Positions 53,730-61,716 of a stretch of DNA of 64,000 nt are shown one piece after another. The translations under genes were made by a program, and so were the position numbers. The notes under the pieces were generated by a model. It was not told where the DNA came from. It saw only the letters and a list, made by a program, of their open reading frames with translations, and did not search any database. The first letter of the stretch is position 1. Every line of letters begins with the position of its first letter. Source of the stretch: Georgenia daeguensis (GTDB taxonomy: Bacteria; Actinomycetota; Actinomycetes; Actinomycetales; Actinomycetaceae). The stretch spans positions 1 through 64,000 of the forward strand of contig NZ_BAABBA010000005.1 of NCBI RefSeq assembly GCF_039537705.1, given 5' to 3'.

Positions 53730-55193
53730 ATGTCTGCACCTGCGCTCACGCCCGCGCCCACCGCCTCTCCGGCCCGCCCGGCCGGCCGTCGGCTGGTCAC
53801 GGTGCTGCTCGCCGCCGTCGTCGCCATGACGGTCTCGTTCGGGCTCGTCCCGACGGCGAGCGCCTCGGACGCCACCGTGGCCGACCGGATCTTCACGCTG
53901 CTGAACAAGGCCCGCGCCGACAACGGGCTCCCGCCGCTGAAGCGGGTCGTCGAGCTGGACTCGGTCGCGCAGGCGTGGAGCCAGCAGCAGGCCGCCGAGT
54001 CGAGGATGTACCACAACCCGTACTACTCCGAGCAGTACCCGAGCGGCTGGCGGTACGCGGCGGAGAACGTCGCCTACACGGGCGGGACGACCCCCTCGGG
54101 CGACAGGTTCCACGAGCTCTGGATGAACTCCCCCGGGCACCGCGCGAACATCCTCAACCCCAACTTCACCCACGTCGGGGTGGGCGTCGCCACCAAGGGC
54201 GACCGCACGTACGCGACTCAGAACTTCGCGCAGTACCCCACGTCGGTGACGCTCACCCCGACGCAGCCGACCCTGACCTCGGCGCCGACAACGCCCGTGG
54301 AGCGCTGGTCCGGCGCCGACCGGTACGCGGTCTCGGCGAAGGTCTCGGCGGCGAACTTCGACCCCGGCGTGCGGGTGGCGTACGTCGCCAACGGCCTGAC
54401 CTCCGTGGACGCCCTCTCCGCGGCGCCGGTGGCGGGCATGAACGACGCGCCGGTGCTGCTTACGCGGCCGGGCTCGCTGCCGGCCGAGGTCGCGGCCGAG
54501 CTGAAGCGCCTCCGGCCGCAGCGGATCGTGATCCTGGGCGGGACCGGTGCGGTGAGCTCCGGCGTGCAGAGCCAGCTGCGCTCCTACTCGGGCACGGTCG
54601 ACCGCTGGTCCGGCGCGGACCGCTACGAGGTGTCGGCCGCCGTCTCGCGGGCGAACTTCTCCGCGGGCGAGCCGGTGGTGTACGTGGCCAACGGGCAGAC
54701 GTCGGTGGACGCCCTCTCCGCCGCGCCGGTGGCCGGCATGCAGGGCGCCCCGGTGCTGCTCACCCAGGCGGGCACGCTACCCGGCGCCGTCGCCCAGGAG
54801 CTGAAGCGGCTCGCGCCGCGCCGGATCGTCGTGCTGGGTGGGATTGGGGCGGTCAGCTCGGGGGTGGAGCGTCAGCTCGCGTCCTACGCGGGGTCGGTGA
54901 GCCGCTGGTCCGGCGCCGACCGGTACGCCGTCTCCGCGGCGGTGTCGAAGGGCACCTTCTCGGCCGGTGCGCCGGTGGTCTACGTGGCGAACGGCCTCAC
55001 CTCGGTGGACGCGCTGTCCGCCGCGCCGGTGGCGGGGATGAACGGCGCTCCGGTGCTCCTCACCCAGCCGGGTGCGCTGCCCACGTCAGTGCTCGCCGAG
55101 CTGCGCCGGCTCGACCCGGGGCGCGTCGTCGTCCTCGGCGGGACGGGAGCCGTGGGCACCTCGGTCGAGAGCCAGCTCGCGCGCCTGGGCTGA
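53730..55193 (+). CDS. CAP-domain protein with cell-wall-binding repeats 2
   Basis: 487 residues. A signal peptide ends near residue 46 (VPTASAS). The CAP (SCP/PR1) domain follows, with ENVAY, ELWMNSPGHRANI and FTHVGVGV, in a typical bacterial CAP layout. A Thr/Pro linker precedes three cell-wall-binding repeat 2 domains (RWSGADRYAVSA, VVYVANGQTSVDALSAAPVAG, RIVVLGGIGAVSSGV). The repeats are nearly identical to each other, which points to recent internal duplication. It presumably stays on the wall. ATG at 53730 follows GGGGGGAAC. It appears to form a functional pair with the NlpC/P60 protein. Confidence 0.9.
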   Translation: MSAPALTPAPTASPARPAGRRLVTVLLAAVVAMTVSFGLVPTASASDATVADRIFTLLNKARADNGLPPLKRVVELDSVAQAWSQQQAAESRMYHNPYYSEQYPSGWRYAAENVAYTGGTTPSGDRFHELWMNSPGHRANILNPNFTHVGVGVATKGDRTYATQNFAQYPTSVTLTPTQPTLTSAPTTPVERWSGADRYAVSAKVSAANFDPGVRVAYVANGLTSVDALSAAPVAGMNDAPVLLTRPGSLPAEVAAELKRLRPQRIVILGGTGAVSSGVQSQLRSYSGTVDRWSGADRYEVSAAVSRANFSAGEPVVYVANGQTSVDALSAAPVAGMQGAPVLLTQAGTLPGAVAQELKRLAPRRIVVLGGIGAVSSGVERQLASYAGSVSRWSGADRYAVSAAVSKGTFSAGAPVVYVANGLTSVDALSAAPVAGMNGAPVLLTQPGALPTSVLAELRRLDPGRVVVLGGTGAVGTSVESQLARLG

Positions 55194-55310
55194 ATGGCAC
55201 CGCCTCGGCGGTGGTGTGAGGCAGCCAGCAAAACTTCGTCGTTCGAGAGGGAACTAGACCGGGGCCCGAGGTGTTTTACTAGGTACCCCCGGGGGCACCG
55301 GCGCGGCTTT

Positions 55311-55346
55311 CCCCCAGACGCGTCGTCTGTCTCCGGGGGCCTTTTT
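55311..55346 (+). terminator. Terminator downstream of the CAP gene
   Basis: The stem combines cagacg/cgtctg with outer ccccc/ggggg (55311-55339) and is followed by a run of five T (55342-55346), the best T-tract terminator in the window. Confidence 0.75.
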
Positions 55347-55373
55347 ATGTCCGACGGCTTTATGTCCGACGGC
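55344..55373. repeat. 15-bp perfect tandem duplication
   Basis: tttatgtccgacggc occurs twice back to back (55344-55358 and 55359-55373), overlapping the terminator tail. Confidence 0.9.
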
Positions 55374-55644
55374 GCACGCGTGCACCCGTGCTGCGCGCCG
55401 ATCTCGTAAGAGCGCCGCCCCGCCGCCGATCTCGCCCCGCCGCTGAGCACGCTCGGCGCGCCGCGCATGCCCTCCGCCGTCGGCACGCTCTGCACGAGTC
55501 CGCGCCGGACTTCCAGTACTTTCCGGACGAAAGCGCTCCGCCGTCGCCGCGGATCGGCCAGGATCGTCGGGACGCCTCCAGGAGCTGGTCACGCACGGCT
55601 AGCGTCACCAGAAACGGCCGACGCCACCGACCGACGGAGCACCG
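55374..55644. other. Intergenic region
   Basis: About 270 bp with open frames on both strands that reflect base composition only. I see no gene or strong structure. Confidence 0.45.
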
Positions 55645-56079
55645 ATGCAGACAGCCGCACGCCGAGGCACCGCCGCGGCCGTCACGTGCACCGTTCTGCT
55701 GGCCCTGCCGGTGCTCGTGCTTCTGCCCCTGCTGGTGTCCGTGATGGGGATAAGCACCGCGCCCGGCCTCGACATGGCGCCGATCGCCGCGGGTCTGCTC
55801 TGGCTGGTGCTCGCCGCCCTGCCGCTGATCGCCTGGTTCCGCCAGTCCTGGAAACTGGCCGTACCAGCCCTGGCGATCGCCGTCGTCGGGGTCGGGTACG
55901 GCCTCTGGATGTTTCTGGGAGGGCTCGAGCTGTCCCGCCAGGACTGCCGCCAGCTGTTCTGCGACCTCGGCATGTACATCGGCCCCATGATCGCGGGCTA
56001 CTTCGTCGCGGTCGCCGTCGCTCTCGCGCTGCTGGTCCGCGCGCTGCGCCGGGTCCCGGCACGGCCCGCAGGGGTGTGA
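55645..56079 (+). CDS. Four-helix membrane protein, unknown function
   Basis: 144 residues with four hydrophobic helices (TCTVLLALPVLVLLPLLVSV, IAAGLLWLVLAALPLIAWF, VPALAIAVVGVGYGLWMFL, MIAGYFVAVAVALALLVRAL). Two cysteines in DCRQLFCDL lie between helices 3 and 4. The ATG follows GGAGCACCG. No family is recognised. It precedes the GntP permease by 130 bp and may not be co-transcribed with it. Confidence 0.6.
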   Translation: MQTAARRGTAAAVTCTVLLALPVLVLLPLLVSVMGISTAPGLDMAPIAAGLLWLVLAALPLIAWFRQSWKLAVPALAIAVVGVGYGLWMFLGGLELSRQDCRQLFCDLGMYIGPMIAGYFVAVAVALALLVRALRRVPARPAGV

Positions 56080-56212
56080 CGCGCGCCTCCGAACAACTTG
56101 CGGCAACCGTCCTATTCGTCCCAGGGCCCGGAACGCCCCGGTAGCACGATGGAGGAAGCCCCCGCGGCGGCACATGCCCGGGGGCGTTCCTACGCCGTCG
56201 GGAGGTCGAAGC

Positions 56213-57559
56213 ATGGAGTGGTTGCACATCCTGTGGGTTGTGCTGGGCATCGGACTGATGCTCCTGCTCAACATCAGGTGGAACGTCAACGCGATGCTCG
56301 CACTGCTGCTCGCAGCGCTGTTCATCGGCTTCCTCGAGGGCTTCCCGCCGCTCGACGTGCTCGCCACCATCCAGAGCGGGTTCGGCTCGACGCTCGGGTC
56401 GCTGGCGATCATCGTCGTCTTCGGCGCGGTCATCGGGAAACTCATGGTGGAGTCGGGAGCGGCGCACCAGATCGCAAAGACGCTGCTCGACAAGTTCGGC
56501 ATCCGGTTCGTCAAGATCGCGATGGTCATCGCCGGCACCGTCTTCGGCCTGGCGATGTTCTACGAGGTCGCGTTCATCATCCTGGCACCGCTGATCATCT
56601 CGGTGGCCGTCGAGGCGAAGATGCCGTTCCTCAAGATCGCCATCCCGGCCGTTGCCGCGACGACGACGGCGCACTCCCTCTTCCCGCCCCAGCCCGGCCC
56701 CGTGGCGCTGGTTGACGCCTACGGCGCCGACACCGGCATGGTCTACATCCTCGGCCTGATCGTGGCGATCCCGACCGTGGCGATCACCGGCTGGGTGCTG
56801 CCCAAGTTCCTCGGGAACCTCGACCGGCCCATCCCCAAGCTCATGCAGGCCGAGAACCCCGTGCGCGAGGACGAGATGCCGTCCTTCGCGGTGTCCCTGT
56901 TCGTGCCGCTGATCCCCGCGTTCATCATGATCGGCGCGACGATCGCGAACGTCTGGCTCACCGAGGGCAGCACCGCCTACCAGTGGGTCAACTTCCTCGG
57001 GTCCTCCCCCGTGGCCGTGACCATCGCGATGCTGGCCGCGTTCTACTTCTTCGGCATCCGCCCCAAGCGTGGCGTCGAGTGGACCATGAACGGGTTCGCC
57101 AGCGCCGTGAAGGACATCGCGATGGTCGTCATGATCATCGGCGCCGGCGGTGCGCTGAAGCAGATCATCATCGACACCGGCATCGGCGACTACATCGGCT
57201 CGCTCATGACCGCGAGCTCGATCTCGCCGTACATCATGGCGTGGCTCATCACGGTGCTCATCCGCCTCGCGACCGGCCAGGGTGTGGTCTCCGCCATGAC
57301 CGCCGCGGGCATCATCGCCGCCGCGCTCATGGACCCGGCCACCGGCGAGCTCGCGGGCGTGAACCCCGCGCTGCTCGTGATGGCGACCGCCGCCGGGTCG
57401 AACACCCTGACCCACGTCAACGACGCCTCGTTCTGGCTGTTCAAGGGCTACTTCGACCTGTCGGTGAAGGACACGCTCAAGACCTGGGGCCTGCTGCAGC
57501 TGTGCAACTCCCTGGTGGGCCTGGCGATGGTCATGCTGCTGTCGCTGTTCATCGGCTGA
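56213..57559 (+). CDS. GntP-family gluconate permease
   Basis: 448 residues with ~12-14 membrane helices, full length for the family. Landmarks are RWNVNAMLALLLAALFIGFL, GSTLGSLAIIVVFGAVIGKL, AHSLFPPQPGPVALV and HVNDASFWLFKGYFDLSV, which match GntP/GntT gluconate:H+ symporters. ATG at 56213 has GGGAGGTCGAAGC just upstream. No gluconate kinase gene is adjacent, so other sugar acids are possible substrates. A GC-rich hairpin follows the stop codon. Confidence 0.92.
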   Translation: MEWLHILWVVLGIGLMLLLNIRWNVNAMLALLLAALFIGFLEGFPPLDVLATIQSGFGSTLGSLAIIVVFGAVIGKLMVESGAAHQIAKTLLDKFGIRFVKIAMVIAGTVFGLAMFYEVAFIILAPLIISVAVEAKMPFLKIAIPAVAATTTAHSLFPPQPGPVALVDAYGADTGMVYILGLIVAIPTVAITGWVLPKFLGNLDRPIPKLMQAENPVREDEMPSFAVSLFVPLIPAFIMIGATIANVWLTEGSTAYQWVNFLGSSPVAVTIAMLAAFYFFGIRPKRGVEWTMNGFASAVKDIAMVVMIIGAGGALKQIIIDTGIGDYIGSLMTASSISPYIMAWLITVLIRLATGQGVVSAMTAAGIIAAALMDPATGELAGVNPALLVMATAAGSNTLTHVNDASFWLFKGYFDLSVKDTLKTWGLLQLCNSLVGLAMVMLLSLFIG

Positions 57560-57571
57560 GTGCTCGTGGTG

Positions 57572-57603
57572 GTGGGCCGGCGCGCGTGTGTGCGCCGGCC
57601 CAC
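57572..57603 (+). terminator. GC-rich hairpin after GntP gene
   Basis: gtgggccggcgc (57572-57583) pairs perfectly with gcgccggcccac (57592-57603) around an 8-nt loop, 12 bp after the stop codon. There is no T-tract. Confidence 0.7.
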
Positions 57604-57652
57604 GCGTCTTGTACGCGAGCAGCCCGGCCCACGCGTCTTGTACGCGAGCAGC
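57595..57652. repeat. 29-bp perfect tandem duplication
   Basis: A unit starting ccggcccacgcgtcttgtac and ending cgagcagc occurs twice without change at 57595-57623 and 57624-57652. It overlaps the right arm of the terminator hairpin. Confidence 0.9.
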
Positions 57653-57695
57653 CCGGGTCACGCGCTGGCCTAGGTCAAGCACGCGTATCAGGGCC

Positions 57696-57759
57696 GTCGA
57701 GTGCGACGTTCTCCACCCAGAGCGAGTCGCTCTAGGTGGAAGATGTCGCACTCGGCGAC
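57696..57759. repeat. Nested inverted-repeat element
   Basis: gtcgagtgcgac at the left pairs with gtcgcactcggcgac at the right, tccacc pairs with ggtgga, and agagcga with tcgctct in the centre. The outer core gtcgagtgcgac recurs in a second hairpin element at 63797. It looks like a REP- or MITE-type dispersed element. Confidence 0.6.
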
Positions 57760-57920
57760 TGCAGGCTCGGCTCCGCGCGCGCTGCGGCGCTCCATGACCA
57801 GCTCCCTGCGTGGAAGCCTCGGCGCGGGGCGAGCATTCACCGCTTCGTCGGACGACGTCTCATCCACAGAGCTGGAGCTCACAAGGGAAGTGTCGCCGTG
57901 GAGGCGTCGACGCTTCCGCC

Positions 57921-58799
57921 ATGCGGCGTCCTGATCCGGTCCCTCTCCCCCTCTCGCGCGGGCCCTTCCGCCGCGCAGACGCAACGACTCTGGTGAGCAA
58001 CCGGGTCATCGACGGCCCGAGCTACCAGCGGCTGCTCAGCGGCGTGCACACGGTGGCCGGCCCGATCACGCACGAGGACCGCGTTCGCGCGACGCGCCTC
58101 GCCGTGCCCGCGGCGGTGCTGGCCGGGATCAGCGCGGTCTGGGTGCATGGCGGCGACGTCGCGTGGCCCGATGACCCAGTGGAGGTCATCCTGCCGCCCG
58201 ACCGCCGAGTGCGAAGCCGCACGCATCTGCGTGTCCGCGGCGACGTGCTCCTTCCCGGCGAGATGATGCGCTCGCGGTTCGGCCCCGTGACCACGCCTGC
58301 GCGTACCGCCTTCGACGTCGGCAGGCACTCCGACCCGCTCCGCGCGGTGCCGCTCCTCGACGCGCTCGTCCGCGCCACCGGCGTGACGCGGCAGCAGGTG
58401 GAGGACGTCGCCGCCCAGCACCGCGGCGTGCGGCTGATCCGGGAGCTGCCGAAGATGCTCGACCTCGTCGACGCCGGCGCCGAGTCCGTGAGGGAGTCCC
58501 AGCTGCGGGTGGTGCTCGTCCAAGCTGGCCTCCCCCGCCCGGTGACCCAGTACACCGTTCTCACGAGCGACGGGATGTTCGTCGCCCGCGTCGACCTCGC
58601 CTGGCCGGAGCTGCGGGTGGTCGTGGAGTACGACGGCTCGTACCACGACGACCCGCGCCAGGTCGCCCGCGATCGCGCCCGCGTCAACGCGCTGCGCGCC
58701 GCCGGCTGGACCGTGCTCGTCGTGGACCGTCCACAGTTCGCGCGGCGCGACGATTTGGTCGCGATGGTCCGCAACGTCCTGGAGAGCGCGGCCAGCTGA
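57921..58799 (+). CDS. DUF559-domain protein with AbiEi-like N-terminus
   Basis: 292 residues. The N-terminal ~190 residues (VIDGPSYQRLLSGVHTVAGP, RATRLAVPAAVLAGISAVWVHG, MRSRFGPVTTPARTAFDVGR) resemble AbiEi/transcriptional regulator-like regions found fused to DUF559. The C-terminal ~100 residues have a Vsr/PD-(D/E)XK-type core: ESQLRVVL, VARVDLAWPELRVVVEYDG and ARDRARVNALRAAGWTVLVV. Such proteins are widespread single genes in actinobacteria, suspected nucleases or toxin-antitoxin-related proteins without a proven role. ATG at 57921 is used. Confidence 0.75.
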   Translation: MRRPDPVPLPLSRGPFRRADATTLVSNRVIDGPSYQRLLSGVHTVAGPITHEDRVRATRLAVPAAVLAGISAVWVHGGDVAWPDDPVEVILPPDRRVRSRTHLRVRGDVLLPGEMMRSRFGPVTTPARTAFDVGRHSDPLRAVPLLDALVRATGVTRQQVEDVAAQHRGVRLIRELPKMLDLVDAGAESVRESQLRVVLVQAGLPRPVTQYTVLTSDGMFVARVDLAWPELRVVVEYDGSYHDDPRQVARDRARVNALRAAGWTVLVVDRPQFARRDDLVAMVRNVLESAAS

Positions 58800-58851
58800 G
58801 GTGCCGGGGCAGATCAGAAGGAGGTGCAGGGCAGGTCAGGTGCAGGGCAGG

Positions 58852-59042
58852 TGCCGGCGCAAGGGCAGGAGCCGGCGCAAGGGCAGAAGCCGGCGCAAGG
58901 GCAGAAGCCGGCGCAAGGGCAGAAGCCGGCGCAAGGGCAGAAGCCGGCGCAGGGGCAGAAGCCGGCGCAGGGGCAGGAGGCGGCGCAGGGGCAGGAGGCG
59001 GCGCAGGGGCAGGAGCCGGTGCAGGGGCAGGAGCCGGTGCAG
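58852..59042. repeat. 18-bp minisatellite
   Basis: About ten copies of gccggcgcaagggcagaa with point variants towards the right. It lies in the convergent gap between the DUF559 and DUF3592-like genes. The unit is a multiple of three, so open frames (AQGQKP repeats on one strand) persist, but I see no start or ribosome site that supports expression. Confidence 0.85.
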
Positions 59043-59076
59043 CCGCTCGAGTCGGTGCGCGCGGCTGCGCAGCCGC

Positions 59077-59526
59077 TCAGCCGGTCGTCACCGCGCTCGC
59101 GACGGCGAACACCACGCCGAGCACCATCAACCCCGCCCCCACGAACGCGAAGACCTTCACCAGCGTCCAGGTGACCGTATCCCCCTCGACGAACCACCGC
59201 GTGGGCGTCTCCGGGTCGTACCGGACGCGCACCCGCTGCCCCACGTCGTAGCCGGCGTCGACCGTGCCGCGGACGAACGGCCCCCCGTAGAGGACCTTCC
59301 GCGTGTTCACGGCCGCCGGCATGCGCCGCTCGTACACCCGGCTGTCGACGACGTAGCGGACCACCGGGTAGAACATCTCCCCCGACCGGACGAACCCGAC
59401 GACCTCGCCGTCGGTGGTCGCCGTGCACCGCTGTTCCTTCCTCGTGATGAGGAAAGACTTCACGGTCGCCGCCGCGACGACGAAGAGAACGCCGATGCCG
59501 ACGAGGATCAGAGCCGCGATGTGCAC
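59077..59526 (-). CDS. DUF3592-like membrane protein
   Basis: 149 residues. One N-terminal helix (AALILVGIGVLFVVAAATVK), a beta-rich extracytoplasmic segment with GEVVGFV, VVRYVVDSRVYER and VRVRYDPETPTRWFVEG, and a C-terminal helix (VFAFVGAGLMVLGVVFAVAS) match the DUF3592 pattern. Function is unknown. The minisatellite begins about 35 bp beyond its stop. Confidence 0.75.
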   Translation of the reverse strand: MHIAALILVGIGVLFVVAAATVKSFLITRKEQRCTATTDGEVVGFVRSGEMFYPVVRYVVDSRVYERRMPAAVNTRKVLYGGPFVRGTVDAGYDVGQRVRVRYDPETPTRWFVEGDTVTWTLVKVFAFVGAGLMVLGVVFAVASAVTTG

Positions 59527-59538
59527 GGCCCGTTTGTA

Positions 59539-60171
59539 TCAGAGCGTCAGGCTGCCACCCGGTCCCTCGACGGTCAGGCGCAGATTCGGCTCACCGCGAC
59601 CGACCTTCAGGTCCGTGCCGATCGCCTGCAGCACCGGCGTGATCTCCTCCGGCCGCGGGTGGGTGGCGACCAGCGCGGCCGGCCTCACCCGCGCCTTCGT
59701 GCTGACCGCCGGCGAGGTGGTGGTGCCCCAGTCGATGAGGAACGGCACCAGCCCGGACGGCTCCACGAGGTGGGCCGTCAGGCGCCACTCGAGCAGCGTG
59801 CCGTCGGTGGTGCGGCGAGCGCCGTCGTACGCCTCCCCGAGGTCCAGCCCGGCCTCGCGGGCCCGGGCGCGGGCCCCGTCGAGGTCACCGGGATGCGCTG
59901 CCCAGGTGACGACGGCGGTCTCACGGACGTCGTCGACCCCGAACGAGCGGGCGCCGGAGAACGTGGTGTTCTCGGGGTCGGCGCCGATGATCTCCAGGTA
60001 GGCGTCGCCCCCGAAGGAGACCAGGTAGTTGCGGGTGCCGAACGTGGGGTGCACACCGCCCGGCTCGGGCGCGACGCCGGTGGCCTCCTCGAACTTCTGC
60101 ACGGCGGTGGCGAGGTCGGGCGTCGCGACGACGACGTGGTCGAGGTGGCGGGGCAGGACGGTGTCGGTCAC
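59539..60171 (-). CDS. VOC-family (glyoxalase-like) protein
   Basis: 210 residues. LPRHLDHVVVATPDLATAVQ opens a vicinal-oxygen-chelate domain, with GTRNYLVSFGGDAYLEIIGA and a second half (LLEWRLTAHLVEPSGLVPFL) as in the Glyoxalase_3 group. GTG at 60171 is preceded by GGAGGAG. It lies 13 bp upstream of the DUF3592-like gene and may be co-transcribed with it. The reaction cannot be told from sequence. Confidence 0.82.
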   Translation of the reverse strand: MTDTVLPRHLDHVVVATPDLATAVQKFEEATGVAPEPGGVHPTFGTRNYLVSFGGDAYLEIIGADPENTTFSGARSFGVDDVRETAVVTWAAHPGDLDGARARAREAGLDLGEAYDGARRTTDGTLLEWRLTAHLVEPSGLVPFLIDWGTTTSPAVSTKARVRPAALVATHPRPEEITPVLQAIGTDLKVGRGEPNLRLTVEGPGGSLTL

Positions 60172-60309
60172 GTGAGCTCTCCTCCGGGTGCGGGCGTGCG
60201 GCGTGGGCGCCGCGGGCACCCGCGGGTTCGCGGGCGTTCGGCACCGTAGCCGTGGTCGGTGGCGGGGCGTCGAGAGCTTTGGCCCGGTTCCGCGGAGCGA
60301 GACACGGAC

Positions 60310-61587
60310 CTACGGCGGCGTCGCTACGGCCCGCACCGTGCCACCGGCAGAAGCCGGTGGTCGTTGGTCCGGATGCGCGGCGGACGCGACGACGACGCCC
60401 ACGCCCCACACCACAGCGAGGGCTCCCCAGTTCGGTCCGAGGCTCGCGCCGACGTCGGGGTAGAGCAGCGAGAAACCGCCGAGGCCGACGGCGGCGAGCC
60501 CGGCGGTCCAGCCCGCGAGCCGCACCGACCCCAGGCCGGCGACCGCGGCCACCGTAAGCACCACGAGCGCGAGCGCCGCCGCCGCCTGCTGCGGCCAGTG
60601 GTCGACGCTGTTGGTCAGGTACGGGATGTGACCGGGCGACCGGGCCTCGGCGGTCAGGTGCCAGACGTACACCAGCCACGGCACGGCGCCCGCCGTGGCG
60701 AGGGCGAGCAGGGGCGCGCCTCGTCGCCAGCGGTCGGGCGTCGCCGGGTCCGCCGGTGACGTCGCGGCCGGCCGGTCCGCGGGCGCCGCCGTGGCTGGCC
60801 GAGGCGCCGGTGCTGGCATCACGGACGACCGAGCCTCCGGTGCTGGCACCGCGGACCACCGAGGCGCCGGCGGCACCGCAGCCGGCCGGCGGAGCAGCCA
60901 CGCGAACACCCAGGCCGCCGCGACCGTGGCCGCCAGGAGGATCGCGCCATTGCGGGAACCGTCGGGGTAGTAGCTGCCGGAGGTGCGCATGAAGCCGCCC
61001 CACGGCAGGCCCACGAACACGATGACCGTGAGGACCGACCACACGGCGGTGAGCCGCCGAGGCTCACCTGTCCGGGGCCCGCCGCGGTGGGACCGACCGC
61101 CGCGGGGTTCACCGCGGCCGGGCTCGCCCCCGCCAGCAGGCTCGTCACGACGCGGCTCTCCGCGGGGCTCACCGTGCACGGGACGCCGCCCCCGGTACAC
61201 CCACGCGACGATGCCGGCGGTGAGCAGCTGCGCCACGCCGAGGAGGACGACGGCGACGTCGAGCGCGAGCAACCCGGCCGGCGCGGTGCAGGCCGCGAGC
61301 AGCGCGACCTGCACGGCGACCGCCCGGGCCAGGTCGGGGCGGACCACCATCGCCAGCAGCGGCACCACCATGAGGCAGGTCATGGTGACGCCCCAGCCGG
61401 CCTCGAGCATCGCGTGCGCGCCGGCGAACAACGGGTGCGGGGACGGGAGGACCACCCACAGATCCGTCGTCGCGAACCCGACGGTGGACCAGGCGAGAGC
61501 TAGCACGAGGGCGGACGAGCGGGCCACCGTCGCCCGCTCGGTGGTGGAGGCGCGCGTGGCCGGGGTGGTCGGCGTCGTCGTCGGCAC
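60310..61587 (-). CDS. Multi-helix membrane protein with Gly/Pro/Arg-rich loops, unknown function
   Basis: 425 residues and about 10 membrane helices. A cytosolic-type loop rich in GEPRGEPRRDEP and GRGEPRGGRSHRG units and a second loop rich in PAPAPRPATAAPADRPAA interrupt the helices. These loops look like expanded low-complexity repeats. GTG at 61587 is the start used and has no strong ribosome site, so the N-terminus is uncertain. No family is recognised. It is separated from the neighbouring genes on both sides. Confidence 0.6.
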   Translation of the reverse strand: MPTTTPTTPATRASTTERATVARSSALVLALAWSTVGFATTDLWVVLPSPHPLFAGAHAMLEAGWGVTMTCLMVVPLLAMVVRPDLARAVAVQVALLAACTAPAGLLALDVAVVLLGVAQLLTAGIVAWVYRGRRPVHGEPRGEPRRDEPAGGGEPGRGEPRGGRSHRGGPRTGEPRRLTAVWSVLTVIVFVGLPWGGFMRTSGSYYPDGSRNGAILLAATVAAAWVFAWLLRRPAAVPPAPRWSAVPAPEARSSVMPAPAPRPATAAPADRPAATSPADPATPDRWRRGAPLLALATAGAVPWLVYVWHLTAEARSPGHIPYLTNSVDHWPQQAAAALALVVLTVAAVAGLGSVRLAGWTAGLAAVGLGGFSLLYPDVGASLGPNWGALAVVWGVGVVVASAAHPDQRPPASAGGTVRAVATPP

Positions 61588-61716
61588 GGCCGGAGCGTAG
61601 CGAGCAGGCTGCCGGCCGCGGGTCGGATCGAGGAACCGAGCACAGCTCACCCTCGCGGGGCGGGCGACCGCCAGCGGCCTGCCGCTGCCGGACGGACGCC
61701 CGCCGCACCCAGCCCG

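Noticed and set aside
58852..59042. Possible CRISPR array
   Set aside because: The units are 18 bp and directly adjacent without unique spacers. It is a tandem minisatellite. The same holds for 63574-63790.
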